The notes: a model not told the origin generated them from the sequence alone. 49,294 nt of DNA from Bacteroidota bacterium (GCA_025352785.1 JANXSD010000186.1:1-49294); one strand, 5' to 3'. Positions 10,431 through 20,947 are shown, counted from the stretch's first letter. Made by a program: numbers and translations.

Positions 10431-11345
10431 CTAAATTGATTCAATTTTTATAGTATCTACACTCACTTCCAAATTAATTTTTGCTCCTAAAATCAACGGT
10501 AAATTTCTAGGAATATGTCCTGCAGGAAAACCAAAACAAACTGGAAAATTATATTCACGAACAGCTTCTGCAATAATTGCAACTGCCGTTTTTCCAAAAG
10601 GAATTGTATTGTCGCGCATGTCGCTCATTCCACCAACAATTAAACCTTTCAACCCTGCTAGTTTCCCTGATCGCTTTAACTGCATCATCATTCTATCGAT
10701 ATGATAAAAATACTCGTCAAGATCTTCCATAAAAAGTATTTTACCAGTTGTATCCACGTCAGAAGCTGAACCACTCAAAGAATAAAGTAACGATAGATTT
10801 CCACCGATTAATGTTCCACTTACGTTTCCTTTTCTTGTATAATCTGAAGCATGAGAATCAATTTTAGCAACATATTCCATCGGCTTTCCCAATAATAAAT
10901 CTATCATTCCTTGCGCTGCTTCGTCATTTCGTCGTTCATCGGCTAACCCATAAAGCATATTTGCGTGGAGCGTAGCAATCCCATAATGGGTATGAATATG
11001 TGAATGAAAAACGGTGATATCGCTAAACCCAACCAGCCACTTAAGCGATTTCGTAAACGTAGTAAAATCGAGTTGATCAATTAGTCGAACGCAACCATAT
11101 CCACCACGCGCAGAAAGAATTGCTTTTACCTCTGGATTGTCTAATAGAGATTGAAAATCACTCGCTCGTTGACTATCATTACCCGAAAACTGGTTGTATT
11201 CACTGTATAAATTTTCAGCTTCAAGAATCTTGAAACCCTTTGATTTAAGCCAGTTTATCCCAGTAATGAGTTCTTCTTTGCTCACTTTCCGGGCTGGGGC
11301 GCAAATGCCTATCGTATCGCCTTTTTGTAGAAATGGGGGAAGCAC
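10431..11345 (-). CDS. ldcA: Muramoyltetrapeptide (LD-)carboxypeptidase, peptidase family S66
   Basis: About 304 residues from a GTG at 11345, giving the N-terminus VLPPFLQKGDTIGICAPARK typical of the family. It removes the terminal D-Ala from murein tetrapeptides in cell-wall recycling. The family landmarks are present: ARGGYGCVRLIDQLD, the nucleophile Ser in the VGFSDIT region, Glu in LFMEDLDEYFYHIDRM and His in FPAGHIPRNLPL. A longer reading from a TTG at 11369 is possible. However, that TTG lies inside a perfect TAnnTTTG promoter element (11367-11374), so the transcript would start after it. I therefore prefer the GTG. There is no signal peptide, consistent with a cytosolic recycling enzyme. 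yraN follows on the same strand. Confidence 0.88.
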   Translation of the reverse strand: MLPPFLQKGDTIGICAPARKVSKEELITGINWLKSKGFKILEAENLYSEYNQFSGNDSQRASDFQSLLDNPEVKAILSARGGYGCVRLIDQLDFTTFTKSLKWLVGFSDITVFHSHIHTHYGIATLHANMLYGLADERRNDEAAQGMIDLLLGKPMEYVAKIDSHASDYTRKGNVSGTLIGGNLSLLYSLSGSASDVDTTGKILFMEDLDEYFYHIDRMMMQLKRSGKLAGLKGLIVGGMSDMRDNTIPFGKTAVAIIAEAVREYNFPVCFGFPAGHIPRNLPLILGAKINLEVSVDTIKIESI

Positions 11346-11366
11346 GGTCTCTTGGTTATCTTTGTA

Positions 11367-11374
11367 CAAAATTA
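11367..11374 (-). promoter_or_regulatory. Bacteroidota -7 promoter element for the LD-carboxypeptidase gene
   Basis: The minus strand reads TAATTTTG, an exact TAnnTTTG match, 21 bases before the GTG at 11345. It decides the start codon, because the alternative TTG start at 11369 overlaps the element itself. Confidence 0.45.
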
Positions 11375-11479
11375 GAATATGTTCTTAACAAGGTTCCGAA
11401 GATAATTGATTCCAATAGGAATTGAAATTTTTATAAAAAGGAAAATTGTGAAGGATAGAAAACAGAGCTTAAATTTATT

Positions 11480-13528
11480 ATGTCGAAATATTTAATTACT
11501 GCTGCATTACCTTATGCCAACGGTCCATTACACATCGGACACTTAGCGGGTTGCTATTTACCATCTGATATTTTTGTTCGCTATTTAAGATTACAAGGTC
11601 GTGATGTAAAATACATTTGTGGTTCGGATGAGCATGGCGTTGCGATAACTATTCGTGCACGCAAAGAAGGAAAAACTCCTCAAGAAATTATTGATTTATA
11701 TCACACACAAATTCGTGATAGTTTTAAAGAATTCGGAATAAGCTTCGACATCTATCATCGCACAAGTGATCCTATACATCATCAAACTGCATCAGATTTT
11801 TTCACCACACTTTATGATAAAAAATTATTTTTAGAAGAAGAGAGTGAACAATATTTTGATGAAGAAGCGAATCTATTTTTGGCCGATCGTTACATTACTG
11901 GAACATGTCCGAATTGTGCGAATCCAAATGCGTATGGTGATCAATGCGAACGTTGCGGAACAAGTTTAAGTCCGAAGGAATTGATAAATCCACAATCACA
12001 ATTAAGCGGACAAGCACCCGTTTTGCGCACCACCAAACATTGGTATTTACCCCTCGATAAAATTCAACAAAATTGGTTGAACGATTGGATCATGTCGAAG
12101 GAAGGTTATTGGAAAAAAAATGTATTTGGACAATGTAAAAGTTGGTTAGATCAAGGGTTGCAACCTCGTGCAGTTACTCGAGATTTAGATTGGGGAGTTC
12201 CTGTTCCCATAAAAGGAGTAACGGGCAAAGTATTGTACGTTTGGTTTGATGCGCCGATAGGATATATCTCAGCAACGAAAGCATTATTACCAGATACATG
12301 GGAAGATTATTGGAAAGGAAAGGATTCTAAATTAATTCATTTCATCGGTAAAGATAACATCGTTTTTCATTGCATTATTTTTCCCGCTATGTTGAAAGAA
12401 CATGGTGGATATAATTTGCCAGAGAATGTTCCTGCCAATGAATTTTTAAATTTAGAAGGTGATAAATTATCTACATCACGAAATTGGGCAGTTTGGTTAC
12501 ATGAATATTTAAAAGATTTTCATGATAAACAAGATGTACTTCGTTATGCGCTTTGTGCCTCTGCGCCAGAAACAAAAGACAATGATTTTACATGGAAAGA
12601 ATTTCAGGATCGTAACAACAATGAATTAGTTGCAGTGCTTGGAAATTTTATCAATCGCACATTCGTACTAACAGAAAAATATTTTGAAAATAAAGTTCCA
12701 CCGATTAGCGCTTTGTCAGAAAGTGATCTTGATTGCTTACAAATATTAAGAGAAGCGCCCGCGAAATTAACTGATAGTATTGAGCGATATCGGTTTCGTG
12801 AATCATTAGCTGGAGTGATGGATATTGCACGCTTAGGAAATAAATATTTAGCGGATAATGAACCATGGAAACTTTACAAAACAAATCCAGATCGTGTTGC
12901 AACCATTTTAAATATTGCTTTGGAAATTTCTGGATTTTTATCTTACATCATGGAACCTTTTCTTCCATTCACTGCAATTAAACTTCGTGCAATGTTGAAC
13001 CTACCATCAAAACAATGGAGCGAAGTATTTGGGGGAAATATTTTTGAAGCGGGACATCAACTAGGAACAGCATCATTGTTATTCTCTAAAATTGAAGACG
13101 ATATTATTTTACAACAAATGGAAAAGTTAAATGCAAGTAGAACTGTGCTTGCTACATCCTCCACTGGAAATATAACAAAACCAACATTGAATCCCTTTAA
13201 AGAAACTACGTCGTATGATGATTTCTCGAAAATGGATTTAAGAGTGGGAACAATTATTGCGGCTGAAAAAGTGGAGAAGGCAGATAAATTATTGAAACTT
13301 ACCATTGATACCGGACTGGATCAACGTACTGTTGTTTCAGGAATTGCCCTACACTTTAAGACGGAGGAAATTATTGGACAACAAGTAACATTATTGGCAA
13401 ATTTAGCTCCGCGTAAAATCAAAGGAATTGAATCGATGGGAATGATATTGATGGCTGAAGATGCTGAAGGGAAACTAATTTTTATGCAGCCTTCCAATAA
13501 AACGATCAATGGAAGTAGCATTTCATAA
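11480..13528 (+). CDS. metG: Methionyl-tRNA synthetase with C-terminal tRNA-binding domain
   Basis: 682 residues; charges tRNA-Met in the cytosol. The class I signature HIGH is in [14 protein letters not shown] (H18-H21). A zinc knuckle with CPNC and CERC lies near residues 145-165. The KMSKS loop appears as [10 protein letters not shown] near residue 335. The anticodon-binding helical domain follows. The last hundred or so residues ([25 protein letters not shown] onward) form a Trbp111/EMAP-II-like tRNA-binding domain, so this is the long dimeric form. It is transcribed rightward, divergent from the LD-carboxypeptidase gene. An imperfect promoter-like TAAATTTA lies just before the ATG. Confidence 0.97.
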   Translation: MSKYLITAALPYANGPLHIGHLAGCYLPSDIFVRYLRLQGRDVKYICGSDEHGVAITIRARKEGKTPQEIIDLYHTQIRDSFKEFGISFDIYHRTSDPIHHQTASDFFTTLYDKKLFLEEESEQYFDEEANLFLADRYITGTCPNCANPNAYGDQCERCGTSLSPKELINPQSQLSGQAPVLRTTKHWYLPLDKIQQNWLNDWIMSKEGYWKKNVFGQCKSWLDQGLQPRAVTRDLDWGVPVPIKGVTGKVLYVWFDAPIGYISATKALLPDTWEDYWKGKDSKLIHFIGKDNIVFHCIIFPAMLKEHGGYNLPENVPANEFLNLEGDKLSTSRNWAVWLHEYLKDFHDKQDVLRYALCASAPETKDNDFTWKEFQDRNNNELVAVLGNFINRTFVLTEKYFENKVPPISALSESDLDCLQILREAPAKLTDSIERYRFRESLAGVMDIARLGNKYLADNEPWKLYKTNPDRVATILNIALEISGFLSYIMEPFLPFTAIKLRAMLNLPSKQWSEVFGGNIFEAGHQLGTASLLFSKIEDDIILQQMEKLNASRTVLATSSTGNITKPTLNPFKETTSYDDFSKMDLRVGTIIAAEKVEKADKLLKLTIDTGLDQRTVVSGIALHFKTEEIIGQQVTLLANLAPRKIKGIESMGMILMAEDAEGKLIFMQPSNKTINGSSIS

Positions 13529-13635
13529 ACATTACGTTGCCAGTATTTATTCTGAAACGTAAAAAAATTGCAGGTTTCCAGGAATTTAATTACAATTTAT
13601 GTACATCATTAACTTCTCCTTCCGATATTTGCAGG

Positions 13636-15282
13636 ATGATTAAATATCTTACATTCATTAGTTGTTTGTGCCTTCTTGGTTTGTTTGGAAATGCCCAACA
13701 GCTTTCTGTTAATTCACAAGTACTATTTGGTTCAGTTACGGAAACTACTCCCGATAGTTCTCAAATAACATTATCCAATAATTCAGGACAAACTATTACA
13801 GTAACTGGATATCGTTTTTATGATACGTATGGTGTTCCAGCATTTTCAACTACTGCTACTTCTTTCGCAATTTCGAATGGGAGTTCTCAAAATATTTGGA
13901 TAAAATTTTCTCCAAAGCATAATATTTATCATAATTCAGAACTTGTTATTTTTACTGATGTACATCGAGGAACTTTGCATGTTGATTTGCAAGGACAAGG
14001 TCATTATTCAAACACTTATTATAATCAATCTGAAAATTTAGAAGAGGAAGCATTAAAAACAACTTTACAAACTATTACTGGAGCAGGATATATTTCATTA
14101 GGATACAGCAATGTTGCTCGTGATTTTATGTTTATGACTTTAGATAACAAATTAGTAAACGGACAAGGTGCTACACAAAATACTATTGAATGTGTTTATA
14201 CTGGTCGTGAAGCGATTGGTTATTTTAATAGAGTTGATTGTCAAACCAACTCCAATTTTAATACAGAACATACTTTTCCGCAAGCATTCTTTAGTAGCTT
14301 AGAACCTATGAAATCCGATTTATTTCATTTATACCCTACTGATGATGTTACTAATAACACACGGGCTAGTTATCCTTTTGGCATGGTGAATAATCCAACG
14401 TGGGCTGTTGGTGGAAGTAAATATGCGAGTGGAGTTTTCGAACCTCGCGATGCGCATAAAGGAGAAGTTGCAAGAGCAATGCTTTACTTCGTAATGCGAT
14501 ATCAGAATTACAATAATTTTTTAAATACACAAGAAAGTATTTTAAAACAATGGCATCAACAGTTTCCTCCAACAGCAGTTGAAACAACCAGAGCGAACAC
14601 TATTTTTACACAACAAAATAATCGAAATCCATTTATTGATTATCCACAATTAGTAGATAGAATTTCATCCTTTTCAACTACATCAGTTGCAACTGCTAAT
14701 TACTCGCTTGATCTTGTTCAAGATACTATTGATTACAGCACGGTAGTGAATGGAGTTGGTAATCTTTATCAATACATCATTGTAAATAATGGAAATCAGC
14801 CAATTGATTTTACGGCATTCACACTCCAACCTGCCAATCAATTAGTTTTTACACCGCCATTTACTGGCGGTATTGTAACTTTACAACCCGGGGAATCACT
14901 TCCAATATTATTTACTTTAACAACCTTTCAAACGGGATCATTTGATGGTACTTTACAAATCAATACAAATAGTGTTGCACAACCACTTTTTACTATCCCA
15001 ATTATTGCGAATGCAGTAGTGACAGGGATCAAAGTAAATTCAATTTCTGGTGGATATTCTACTTTCCCAAATCCATTTAAAGATCATATTTGTTTATCAC
15101 CATCTCCATCTGCAAAAGCTATCATTCGATTATTTGATGTTGAAGGAAGAGTAATTCAAACAAGTATTGGCTCAGATTTTCAGTCGTGTGAAATAATTTC
15201 TAATGCATTAAATGCAGGTGTTTATTTGCTGGAGATAAAAGAGGAAAATCACGTGAGTAGAAAAGTAATAGTGAAAGAATAA
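13636..15282 (+). CDS. Extracellular endonuclease I (EndA/NucM family) with Ig-like domains and T9SS sorting domain
   Basis: 548 residues from the ATG at 13636, which gives a clean signal peptide (MIKYLTFISCLCLLGLFGNAQ). Upstream in-frame codons reach 13537 but add no conserved sequence. After an ASPM/SPD-2/Hydin-like Ig domain (around 25-120) comes the endonuclease I domain. Its landmarks are NFNTEHTFPQAFF (catalytic His region, about 209), MKSDLFHLYPTDDVTNNTR and FEPRDAHKGEVARAMLYF. A second Ig-like domain and a T9SS domain (STFPNPFKDHICL to RKVIVKE) complete it. It probably degrades extracellular DNA for phosphate or nucleotide uptake or in biofilm matrix. The sequence GATATTTG ends four bases before the ATG, suggesting a very short leader. 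A perfect bidirectional terminator follows. Confidence 0.9.
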   Translation: MIKYLTFISCLCLLGLFGNAQQLSVNSQVLFGSVTETTPDSSQITLSNNSGQTITVTGYRFYDTYGVPAFSTTATSFAISNGSSQNIWIKFSPKHNIYHNSELVIFTDVHRGTLHVDLQGQGHYSNTYYNQSENLEEEALKTTLQTITGAGYISLGYSNVARDFMFMTLDNKLVNGQGATQNTIECVYTGREAIGYFNRVDCQTNSNFNTEHTFPQAFFSSLEPMKSDLFHLYPTDDVTNNTRASYPFGMVNNPTWAVGGSKYASGVFEPRDAHKGEVARAMLYFVMRYQNYNNFLNTQESILKQWHQQFPPTAVETTRANTIFTQQNNRNPFIDYPQLVDRISSFSTTSVATANYSLDLVQDTIDYSTVVNGVGNLYQYIIVNNGNQPIDFTAFTLQPANQLVFTPPFTGGIVTLQPGESLPILFTLTTFQTGSFDGTLQINTNSVAQPLFTIPIIANAVVTGIKVNSISGGYSTFPNPFKDHICLSPSPSAKAIIRLFDVEGRVIQTSIGSDFQSCEIISNALNAGVYLLEIKEENHVSRKVIVKE

Positions 15283-15347
15283 TTTATTCTTAATTAAAAT
15301 TAGGAAGGAAAATATTTTTTAAAATTTCCATAAAATATTACATCATT

Positions 15348-15388
15348 ACAAAATAAAAGGAGACCTATTTGGTCTCCTTTTATTTTGT
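15348..15388. terminator. Perfect 18-bp bidirectional terminator
   Basis: ACAAAATAAAAGGAGACC and its exact reverse complement flank a five-base loop (TATTT). This gives an 18-bp stem with A-tracts on one side and T-tracts on the other, so it works in both directions. It sits between the convergent endonuclease I and lectin/SprB genes. Confidence 0.85.
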
Positions 15389-15403
15389 AAATTATTTCGT
15401 CAA

Positions 15404-18400
15404 TTATTTTATTACTACAATTTTTTTAATTGTTAGAAAATTACTTTCTTCATTCTGAATAAAATAAACTCCAGTACTTAAATTTTCAATTGAAACTGCA
15501 TAATGGTTATCAGCGGTTAATTGAATTCGTTTAACAATTTGTCCGAGGCTATTTTTTAATACCAAGTTACTTCCATGATTACCTTTAATATTAAACTTAC
15601 CATTATTTGGGTTAGGATAAACATCGAATAGAGAATTTAAATTATTTTGATTTATCCCTACAGATGAGCCTACGGAAATTGTTTCCATGTGTAAGCATCC
15701 ATAAGAATCCGTAATCGTTACCGTATAATTTCCTGATGCGAGATTAGATAAATCTTCTGTTGATGAACCGTCACTCCAACTATAGGAATAAGGAGCAACG
15801 CCTCCTGAAACTGTTAAATCAATACTTCCATCATTACTTATCGTTTCATTAATTGTTGTTGAAGTAATCACAATCAAATCGGGTTCAACGATTGTAACAA
15901 CACCAGTGCTTTGACAATTTGCTGCATCCGTTACAACATAAGAATAACTTATTGGTGACAACCCTGATAAACTTGCAGTGGTATCTCCGTCACTCCATGT
16001 ATATGTAAAATTTCCAGAGCCTCCACTAACAGAAAGGTCTATTGTTCCATTATTATCACCATGACATAACACACTTGTTTGTGAAACAACAACTGATGGT
16101 GCACCGATATTAGAAACGGAAATAGTGTTTGCTTGTGAGCATCCATTAACATCAGTAACTATTAAGGAATAGTTTCCTGCTGCAAGATTGTTTTCTACAT
16201 CGGCAGTGCCACCCGACGACCAATTATACGTATAAGGCCCAGATCCTCCACTTGCAACTACTGATGCTGATCCATTTGATTGTCCACAATTTGCAGCTGC
16301 GAATGATGTTGATTGAATTAATTGAGTAGGTTCTACAATTGTTATATTACTTTCTACAGAACAACCGTTAAGATCTGTTACAGTAACGGTATAAATTCCT
16401 GCGGTAAGATTGTTTTCTAAATCAGCAGTTCCTCCTGTTGACCATAAAAAAGAATAAGGAGCAGTACCACCATTTCCTAATGCTGTTGCAGTTCCTGAAT
16501 TTCCTGCATTACATAAAACATCCGTTTCAGTAATATTTACAGATAAAATTATTGGCTCAGTAATTAAAACGGAGGCACTTTGAATACAACCCTTTGCATC
16601 AATAATTTGAACTGAATAATTTTGTGCATCTAATGGTGTTGCTAATGTAGTTGTATCACCTGAAGTCCAAGAATAGTTATAAGGAGCCGTTCCACCAGTT
16701 ACCACAATTGTTGCAGTTCCATTGGCACTTCCATTACACGTAACATTCGTTTGCGTTATAGATGTAGCTAGAGGTTGCGGTTCTGTTACTGTTACACTTT
16801 CAATAGCGGTACACCCATGATCATCGGTTATAGTAACCAAAAAAGTATTCGCCCCTAATCCAGTTTCTGAATTAGTATTACTTCCTGTTGACCAAGAATA
16901 ATAATATGGACTTGTACCACCAGTTGCATTAATTATTGCTTCACCATCAGAACCACCATTACAACTAACAGCAGTCGAAGTAAAGGACGATGAAATTATT
17001 GTGGGTTGTTGAATTGTTACTACTTCATTTAATATACAACCATGGTCATCAGTAATTGTTACTAATAATGTTTGTGCAGCTAATCCAATTGCGCTTGCAG
17101 TTGTTTGTCCATCCGCCCAAGCGTAAGAATATGGAGAAGATCCTCCATATGGAAGTGTTGTTGCAGTCCCATCTGATAATCCATTACATGATGCGTTGGT
17201 AGTGGTGACGTTTGATATGATAGTTGAAGGTTCTCCAACAGTTGCCGTTGTATTAAAAGTACATCCATTATTATCAGTAATAGTAACGGTATATATTCCT
17301 GCGATTAATCCATTAGCTGTTGAATTTATATTTCCATTGGACCATGCGTAACTGTATGGATTTGTACCACCACTTGTACTGATTACTTCTGCACTACCAT
17401 CTGCGTTACCAAAACAATTTGCTTCGACAGAAGAAATGTTGGCACTAATCGTATTTGGTTCGCTGATAGAAATACTATTTGATGTTTCACATCCATTGTT
17501 ATCCGTAACAATTACAGAATAAGAATTAGCTGATAATCCATTAATGGAAGAAGTAAGTTCTCCATTAATCCACGCATACGAATAAGGTGTAGTTCCACCT
17601 GAAGGTAGTATTGCAGCGAAACCATTATTCCCACCATTACAACTAACATTTGTTGAAGAGATCGAAGAGGATAACGTATAAATATTTGATAAGGTAATGG
17701 ACGAATTACTTGTGCAATTATGACTATCTGTTACAGTAACAGAATAAATACCAGCAGCTAAAGAACTTATTGATGCCGTTGTTTCTCCTGTTGACCATTG
17801 ATAAGTGTAGGGTGATGTTCCTCCAGATGTTGAAGCTGTTGCAACTCCATCTGCTAAAGAGGAACATGTAGCATTTGTTTTTGAAATTGATACGGATAAT
17901 ACTGTTGGTTCAGAAACATTTATTACATCACTAAATTGACAACCATTATTATCAGTAATTGTTACCGAGTAATTATTAGAAGCTAATCCTGTTGAAGTAC
18001 TTGTTGAACTTCCATCCGACCAATTATAAATATACGGTGTAGTTCCCCCTGTTGGAATTACAGTAGCAGTTCCTGATGAACCACCATTGCACAATACCTC
18101 CGTTGACGAAAGTGACGCTGATAAAATTAATGGTTCTGAAATTGTAAAGTTCTTTTCTAATGTGCAACTATTTGCATCAGTTATTGTGCAAGTATACGTA
18201 CCTGTTCCTAAACTTGATTCTACATCGTTTATTCCACCAAAATCCCATAAATAATTATATGGACTAGTTCCACCTGATACATTATATACTCCTGCGATTC
18301 CATCTGTTAATCCATTACAACTAATATTTGTTTGTGATGTTGTTGAAGTGATTGCTGATGGCTGTGTAATTGTAAAAGAAGTTGATTTTAAACAAGAGTT

Positions 18401-20947
18401 CGCATCAGAAACATTACACGTGTATGTTCCAGCTGCTAGTGATGATAAACTTGAAGTAGTTATTCCGTTATTCCAAAAATAAGTATACGGTGATGTTCCT
18501 CCTGTAGGTGTTAATTGTATTGATCCCGTTGAACCACTATTGCATGAAACATTTATTTTAGAAGAAGAAACAGCAACCACAGTTGGTTGAGTAATAACAT
18601 TGCTTTCAACAACAGTACATGAACGCGAATCGGTAATAGTACACGTATAAGTACCTACAGATAGTGAGTTATGAATAGGGCTCGAACCTCCATTTGACCA
18701 TGCATAATTATATGACGAGGTTCCTCCTGATGCTTGAATAATTAATTTACCATTTGCACCCCCATTGCAAGAAACATTATTTACTAATATAAACGCTGCA
18801 GATAGAACTGCGGGTTGAGAAATAGTAAAAGATTTTGACGTTGTGCAACCATGCGCATCTGTCATGTTACATGTATAAATTCCACTACTTAAATTTGTTG
18901 CTGAAGCTCCTATACCACCTGACGGTGACCAAGCATAAGAATAGGGAGTTGTACCTCCAGTAAAAATTCCTGTTGCTATACCATCCGTTAAGCCGTTGCA
19001 ACTTATATTAGTTTGTGATCCTGAAATACCAAAACCATTGGGTGCAACTATTGAAATACTTTTTGAGATAGTACATCCATTTGCATCAGTTACAACGCAA
19101 GCATGGTTAGCAGTAAATAATCCTGTAATTGTAGCTGTTGTTTGTCCGTAAGGAGACCACGCATAAGTGAATGGTGCTGTACCACCACTTGGTGTAATAG
19201 TAGCATTACCATCGGTACTTCCGTTACAACTTGGATTAGTTTGAGATGTGGTAGCACTTAATAATGTGGGTTGTGTAATAGTGACCGTTGATGAAACAGT
19301 TGGGCATAAATTGGCATCAGAAATTGAACATGTATAAGTACCTGTTGATAATCCCGAGGCTATTGCACTTGATCCACCAGAAGGTGTCCATGAGTAAGTA
19401 TATCCTGTAGTTCCTCCATTTGCAACTACAGTAGCTGATCCATTAGAGCCGCCATTACAACTTACATTCGTTTGTGTTGAAGTAACAGTTAAAGCTGATG
19501 GTTGAGTGATTGTAAATACGCTTGCCACTGTACAACCTAGTGCATCTGTAGTCGTGCATATCCATGTACCAGCCGCTAATCCCATCACACTCGAAGTGCC
19601 ATCGCCTGTTGGATTGCCCGGTGTCCAATTGTAAGAATAGGGTGATGTACCTCCGCTAACAACTACTGAAGCAGCTCCAGTTAAAGCGCCGTTACAATTT
19701 ACATTTGTTTGTGTTGAAGAAGTAGAAATTGCTGCATCAACAGTTATTGCTATTGCAGATGTGGTATCTTTTAATGTTCCGGAAGTAACAACTCTTTTAT
19801 ACCAAGTGTTTACGGATAATGATCCTGGAGAATAATTTATAGAATTTGTAGTTCCATTTGCAACAACAAATCCTGTGGAAGCATTCGTTGTAGAAGATAA
19901 CCAACTATAGCTATAGGTTCCATTTCCTCCAGTAGGTGTTGATCCAGTAAAAGCTGTTGCAGTAGCTCCATTACAAAGTGTTTGAGAAGAAGAAGCAGTA
20001 TTGGTAGAAATTAAAGTATAGATAGTAGTGTTGGAAGTAATTGATTGAACCGGATCAGTAGAAAGTCCACCATATTCAACAACATAACCAATAGAACTAC
20101 CTGTTCCTAAATCATTCCATTGACCTGTTCCAGAAGAATAAATTTCACCGAAATCTTCACTTCCTCCCCAATTGTTTGGTTCGCCAGAATTCCAATAAGC
20201 AAACTTTCCCGTTTGTGTAACTGGCGAATTATTTCCAACCGAAAATAAAGTCCCTTTTTCTGGACCAGTCACCCAAGTCCATTTACCTTCTGAAGCTGTT
20301 TGATTAGCGTAAGTAGTAGTTCCTGTTGCAGCATTAATCTGTAAATAGTTATCTGAACATCCAATCCATGCATCAGCACCTAGAACTTGTTTTATAAATG
20401 CGTTTTCAGCTGCCGAAGTTATCGTTGCCAGATATCCTCCGTATCCTAAATAGGATCGTGCTGCAGCTGCCGCTTTTGCGGAGGTCCAACTCATAGAAGA
20501 GGAGTTAATCAATTCATAAAAATGTCCATTAGAAAATGCAGAACTAATTCCTGCAGAAAAAGTAATTATCCTATCGCCATATTGTGCTGAATTGCTATTT
20601 GCAAAAGTAATAGTTCTTAAAAGTGTTTGCCAATTTGTTGCAGATGTTGAACCAGAAAAAGAAAGAATTCCTGTTGAAGCGTTGTATGCTGTTGCCGAAA
20701 CTCCTGCGGGCAACGATCCAGTATAAGAGAGAACATCATTGCTTTTTAATCCATTCGAAATAGTAATTCTGAATCCGTTAATGTTACTAGAAGAGGTGAT
20801 AACGATTGCAGGATCTACAAATGTTGCAGCACTCACTAAAGCATACCCATTTGTAAGCGTTCCTGCTGTTACTGATATTTGTGCATACGCACTTGAAGTT
20901 ATTAGAAACGAAACTAGGATGGCGAAATAATTATAAGAAATACGCAT
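15404..20947 (-). CDS. Giant T9SS-sorted surface protein: C-type lectin domain plus 18 SprB repeats
   Basis: About 1847 residues from the ATG at 20947, which gives a typical signal peptide (MRISYNYFAILVSFLITSSA); the frame extends 45 bases further with no added value. A C-type lectin-like domain spans about residues 143-293, with the WTSAKAAA helix, the calcium/sugar motif EPNNWGG and the WND motif (GQWNDLG). An EPN triplet in this fold usually means mannose-type binding. One degenerate repeat is followed by 18 SprB repeats (about 77 residues each) of the form CNG..DG.A....GGT.PY.Y.W...DANGC. The C-terminal sorting domain (DVYPNPNNGKFNIKG to IKKIVVIK) marks T9SS export. SprB is the gliding-motility adhesin of Flavobacterium; this protein is more likely a related adhesin than an orthologue. 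Repeats 1-7 carry an extra cysteine that repeats 8-18 lack. Confidence 0.9.
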   Translation of the reverse strand: MRISYNYFAILVSFLITSSAYAQISVTAGTLTNGYALVSAATFVDPAIVITSSSNINGFRITISNGLKSNDVLSYTGSLPAGVSATAYNASTGILSFSGSTSATNWQTLLRTITFANSNSAQYGDRIITFSAGISSAFSNGHFYELINSSSMSWTSAKAAAAARSYLGYGGYLATITSAAENAFIKQVLGADAWIGCSDNYLQINAATGTTTYANQTASEGKWTWVTGPEKGTLFSVGNNSPVTQTGKFAYWNSGEPNNWGGSEDFGEIYSSGTGQWNDLGTGSSIGYVVEYGGLSTDPVQSITSNTTIYTLISTNTASSSQTLCNGATATAFTGSTPTGGNGTYSYSWLSSTTNASTGFVVANGTTNSINYSPGSLSVNTWYKRVVTSGTLKDTTSAIAITVDAAISTSSTQTNVNCNGALTGAASVVVSGGTSPYSYNWTPGNPTGDGTSSVMGLAAGTWICTTTDALGCTVASVFTITQPSALTVTSTQTNVSCNGGSNGSATVVANGGTTGYTYSWTPSGGSSAIASGLSTGTYTCSISDANLCPTVSSTVTITQPTLLSATTSQTNPSCNGSTDGNATITPSGGTAPFTYAWSPYGQTTATITGLFTANHACVVTDANGCTISKSISIVAPNGFGISGSQTNISCNGLTDGIATGIFTGGTTPYSYAWSPSGGIGASATNLSSGIYTCNMTDAHGCTTSKSFTISQPAVLSAAFILVNNVSCNGGANGKLIIQASGGTSSYNYAWSNGGSSPIHNSLSVGTYTCTITDSRSCTVVESNVITQPTVVAVSSSKINVSCNSGSTGSIQLTPTGGTSPYTYFWNNGITTSSLSSLAAGTYTCNVSDANSCLKSTSFTITQPSAITSTTSQTNISCNGLTDGIAGVYNVSGGTSPYNYLWDFGGINDVESSLGTGTYTCTITDANSCTLEKNFTISEPLILSASLSSTEVLCNGGSSGTATVIPTGGTTPYIYNWSDGSSTSTSTGLASNNYSVTITDNNGCQFSDVINVSEPTVLSVSISKTNATCSSLADGVATASTSGGTSPYTYQWSTGETTASISSLAAGIYSVTVTDSHNCTSNSSITLSNIYTLSSSISSTNVSCNGGNNGFAAILPSGGTTPYSYAWINGELTSSINGLSANSYSVIVTDNNGCETSNSISISEPNTISANISSVEANCFGNADGSAEVISTSGGTNPYSYAWSNGNINSTANGLIAGIYTVTITDNNGCTFNTTATVGEPSTIISNVTTTNASCNGLSDGTATTLPYGGSSPYSYAWADGQTTASAIGLAAQTLLVTITDDHGCILNEVVTIQQPTIISSSFTSTAVSCNGGSDGEAIINATGGTSPYYYSWSTGSNTNSETGLGANTFLVTITDDHGCTAIESVTVTEPQPLATSITQTNVTCNGSANGTATIVVTGGTAPYNYSWTSGDTTTLATPLDAQNYSVQIIDAKGCIQSASVLITEPIILSVNITETDVLCNAGNSGTATALGNGGTAPYSFLWSTGGTADLENNLTAGIYTVTVTDLNGCSVESNITIVEPTQLIQSTSFAAANCGQSNGSASVVASGGSGPYTYNWSSGGTADVENNLAAGNYSLIVTDVNGCSQANTISVSNIGAPSVVVSQTSVLCHGDNNGTIDLSVSGGSGNFTYTWSDGDTTASLSGLSPISYSYVVTDAANCQSTGVVTIVEPDLIVITSTTINETISNDGSIDLTVSGGVAPYSYSWSDGSSTEDLSNLASGNYTVTITDSYGCLHMETISVGSSVGINQNNLNSLFDVYPNPNNGKFNIKGNHGSNLVLKNSLGQIVKRIQLTADNHYAVSIENLSTGVYFIQNEESNFLTIKKIVVIK
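15670..19740 (-). repeat. Tandem SprB repeat array inside the lectin-adhesin gene
   Basis: Eighteen coding repeats with a unit of about 230 bp. Seven at the N-terminal side (about 18130-19740) have a third Cys in GTYTC-TITDANSC. Eleven at the C-terminal side have Val, Leu or Tyr there (NYSVTITDNNGC). The last repeat has lost its first Cys. The nucleotide repeats are diverged, so the array should assemble, but copy-number change by recombination is possible. Confidence 0.85.

Noticed and set aside
15404-20947. Regular repeats suggesting a CRISPR array
   Set aside because: The period is about 230 bp, the units are coding and diverged, and the translation is a clean SprB repeat series.
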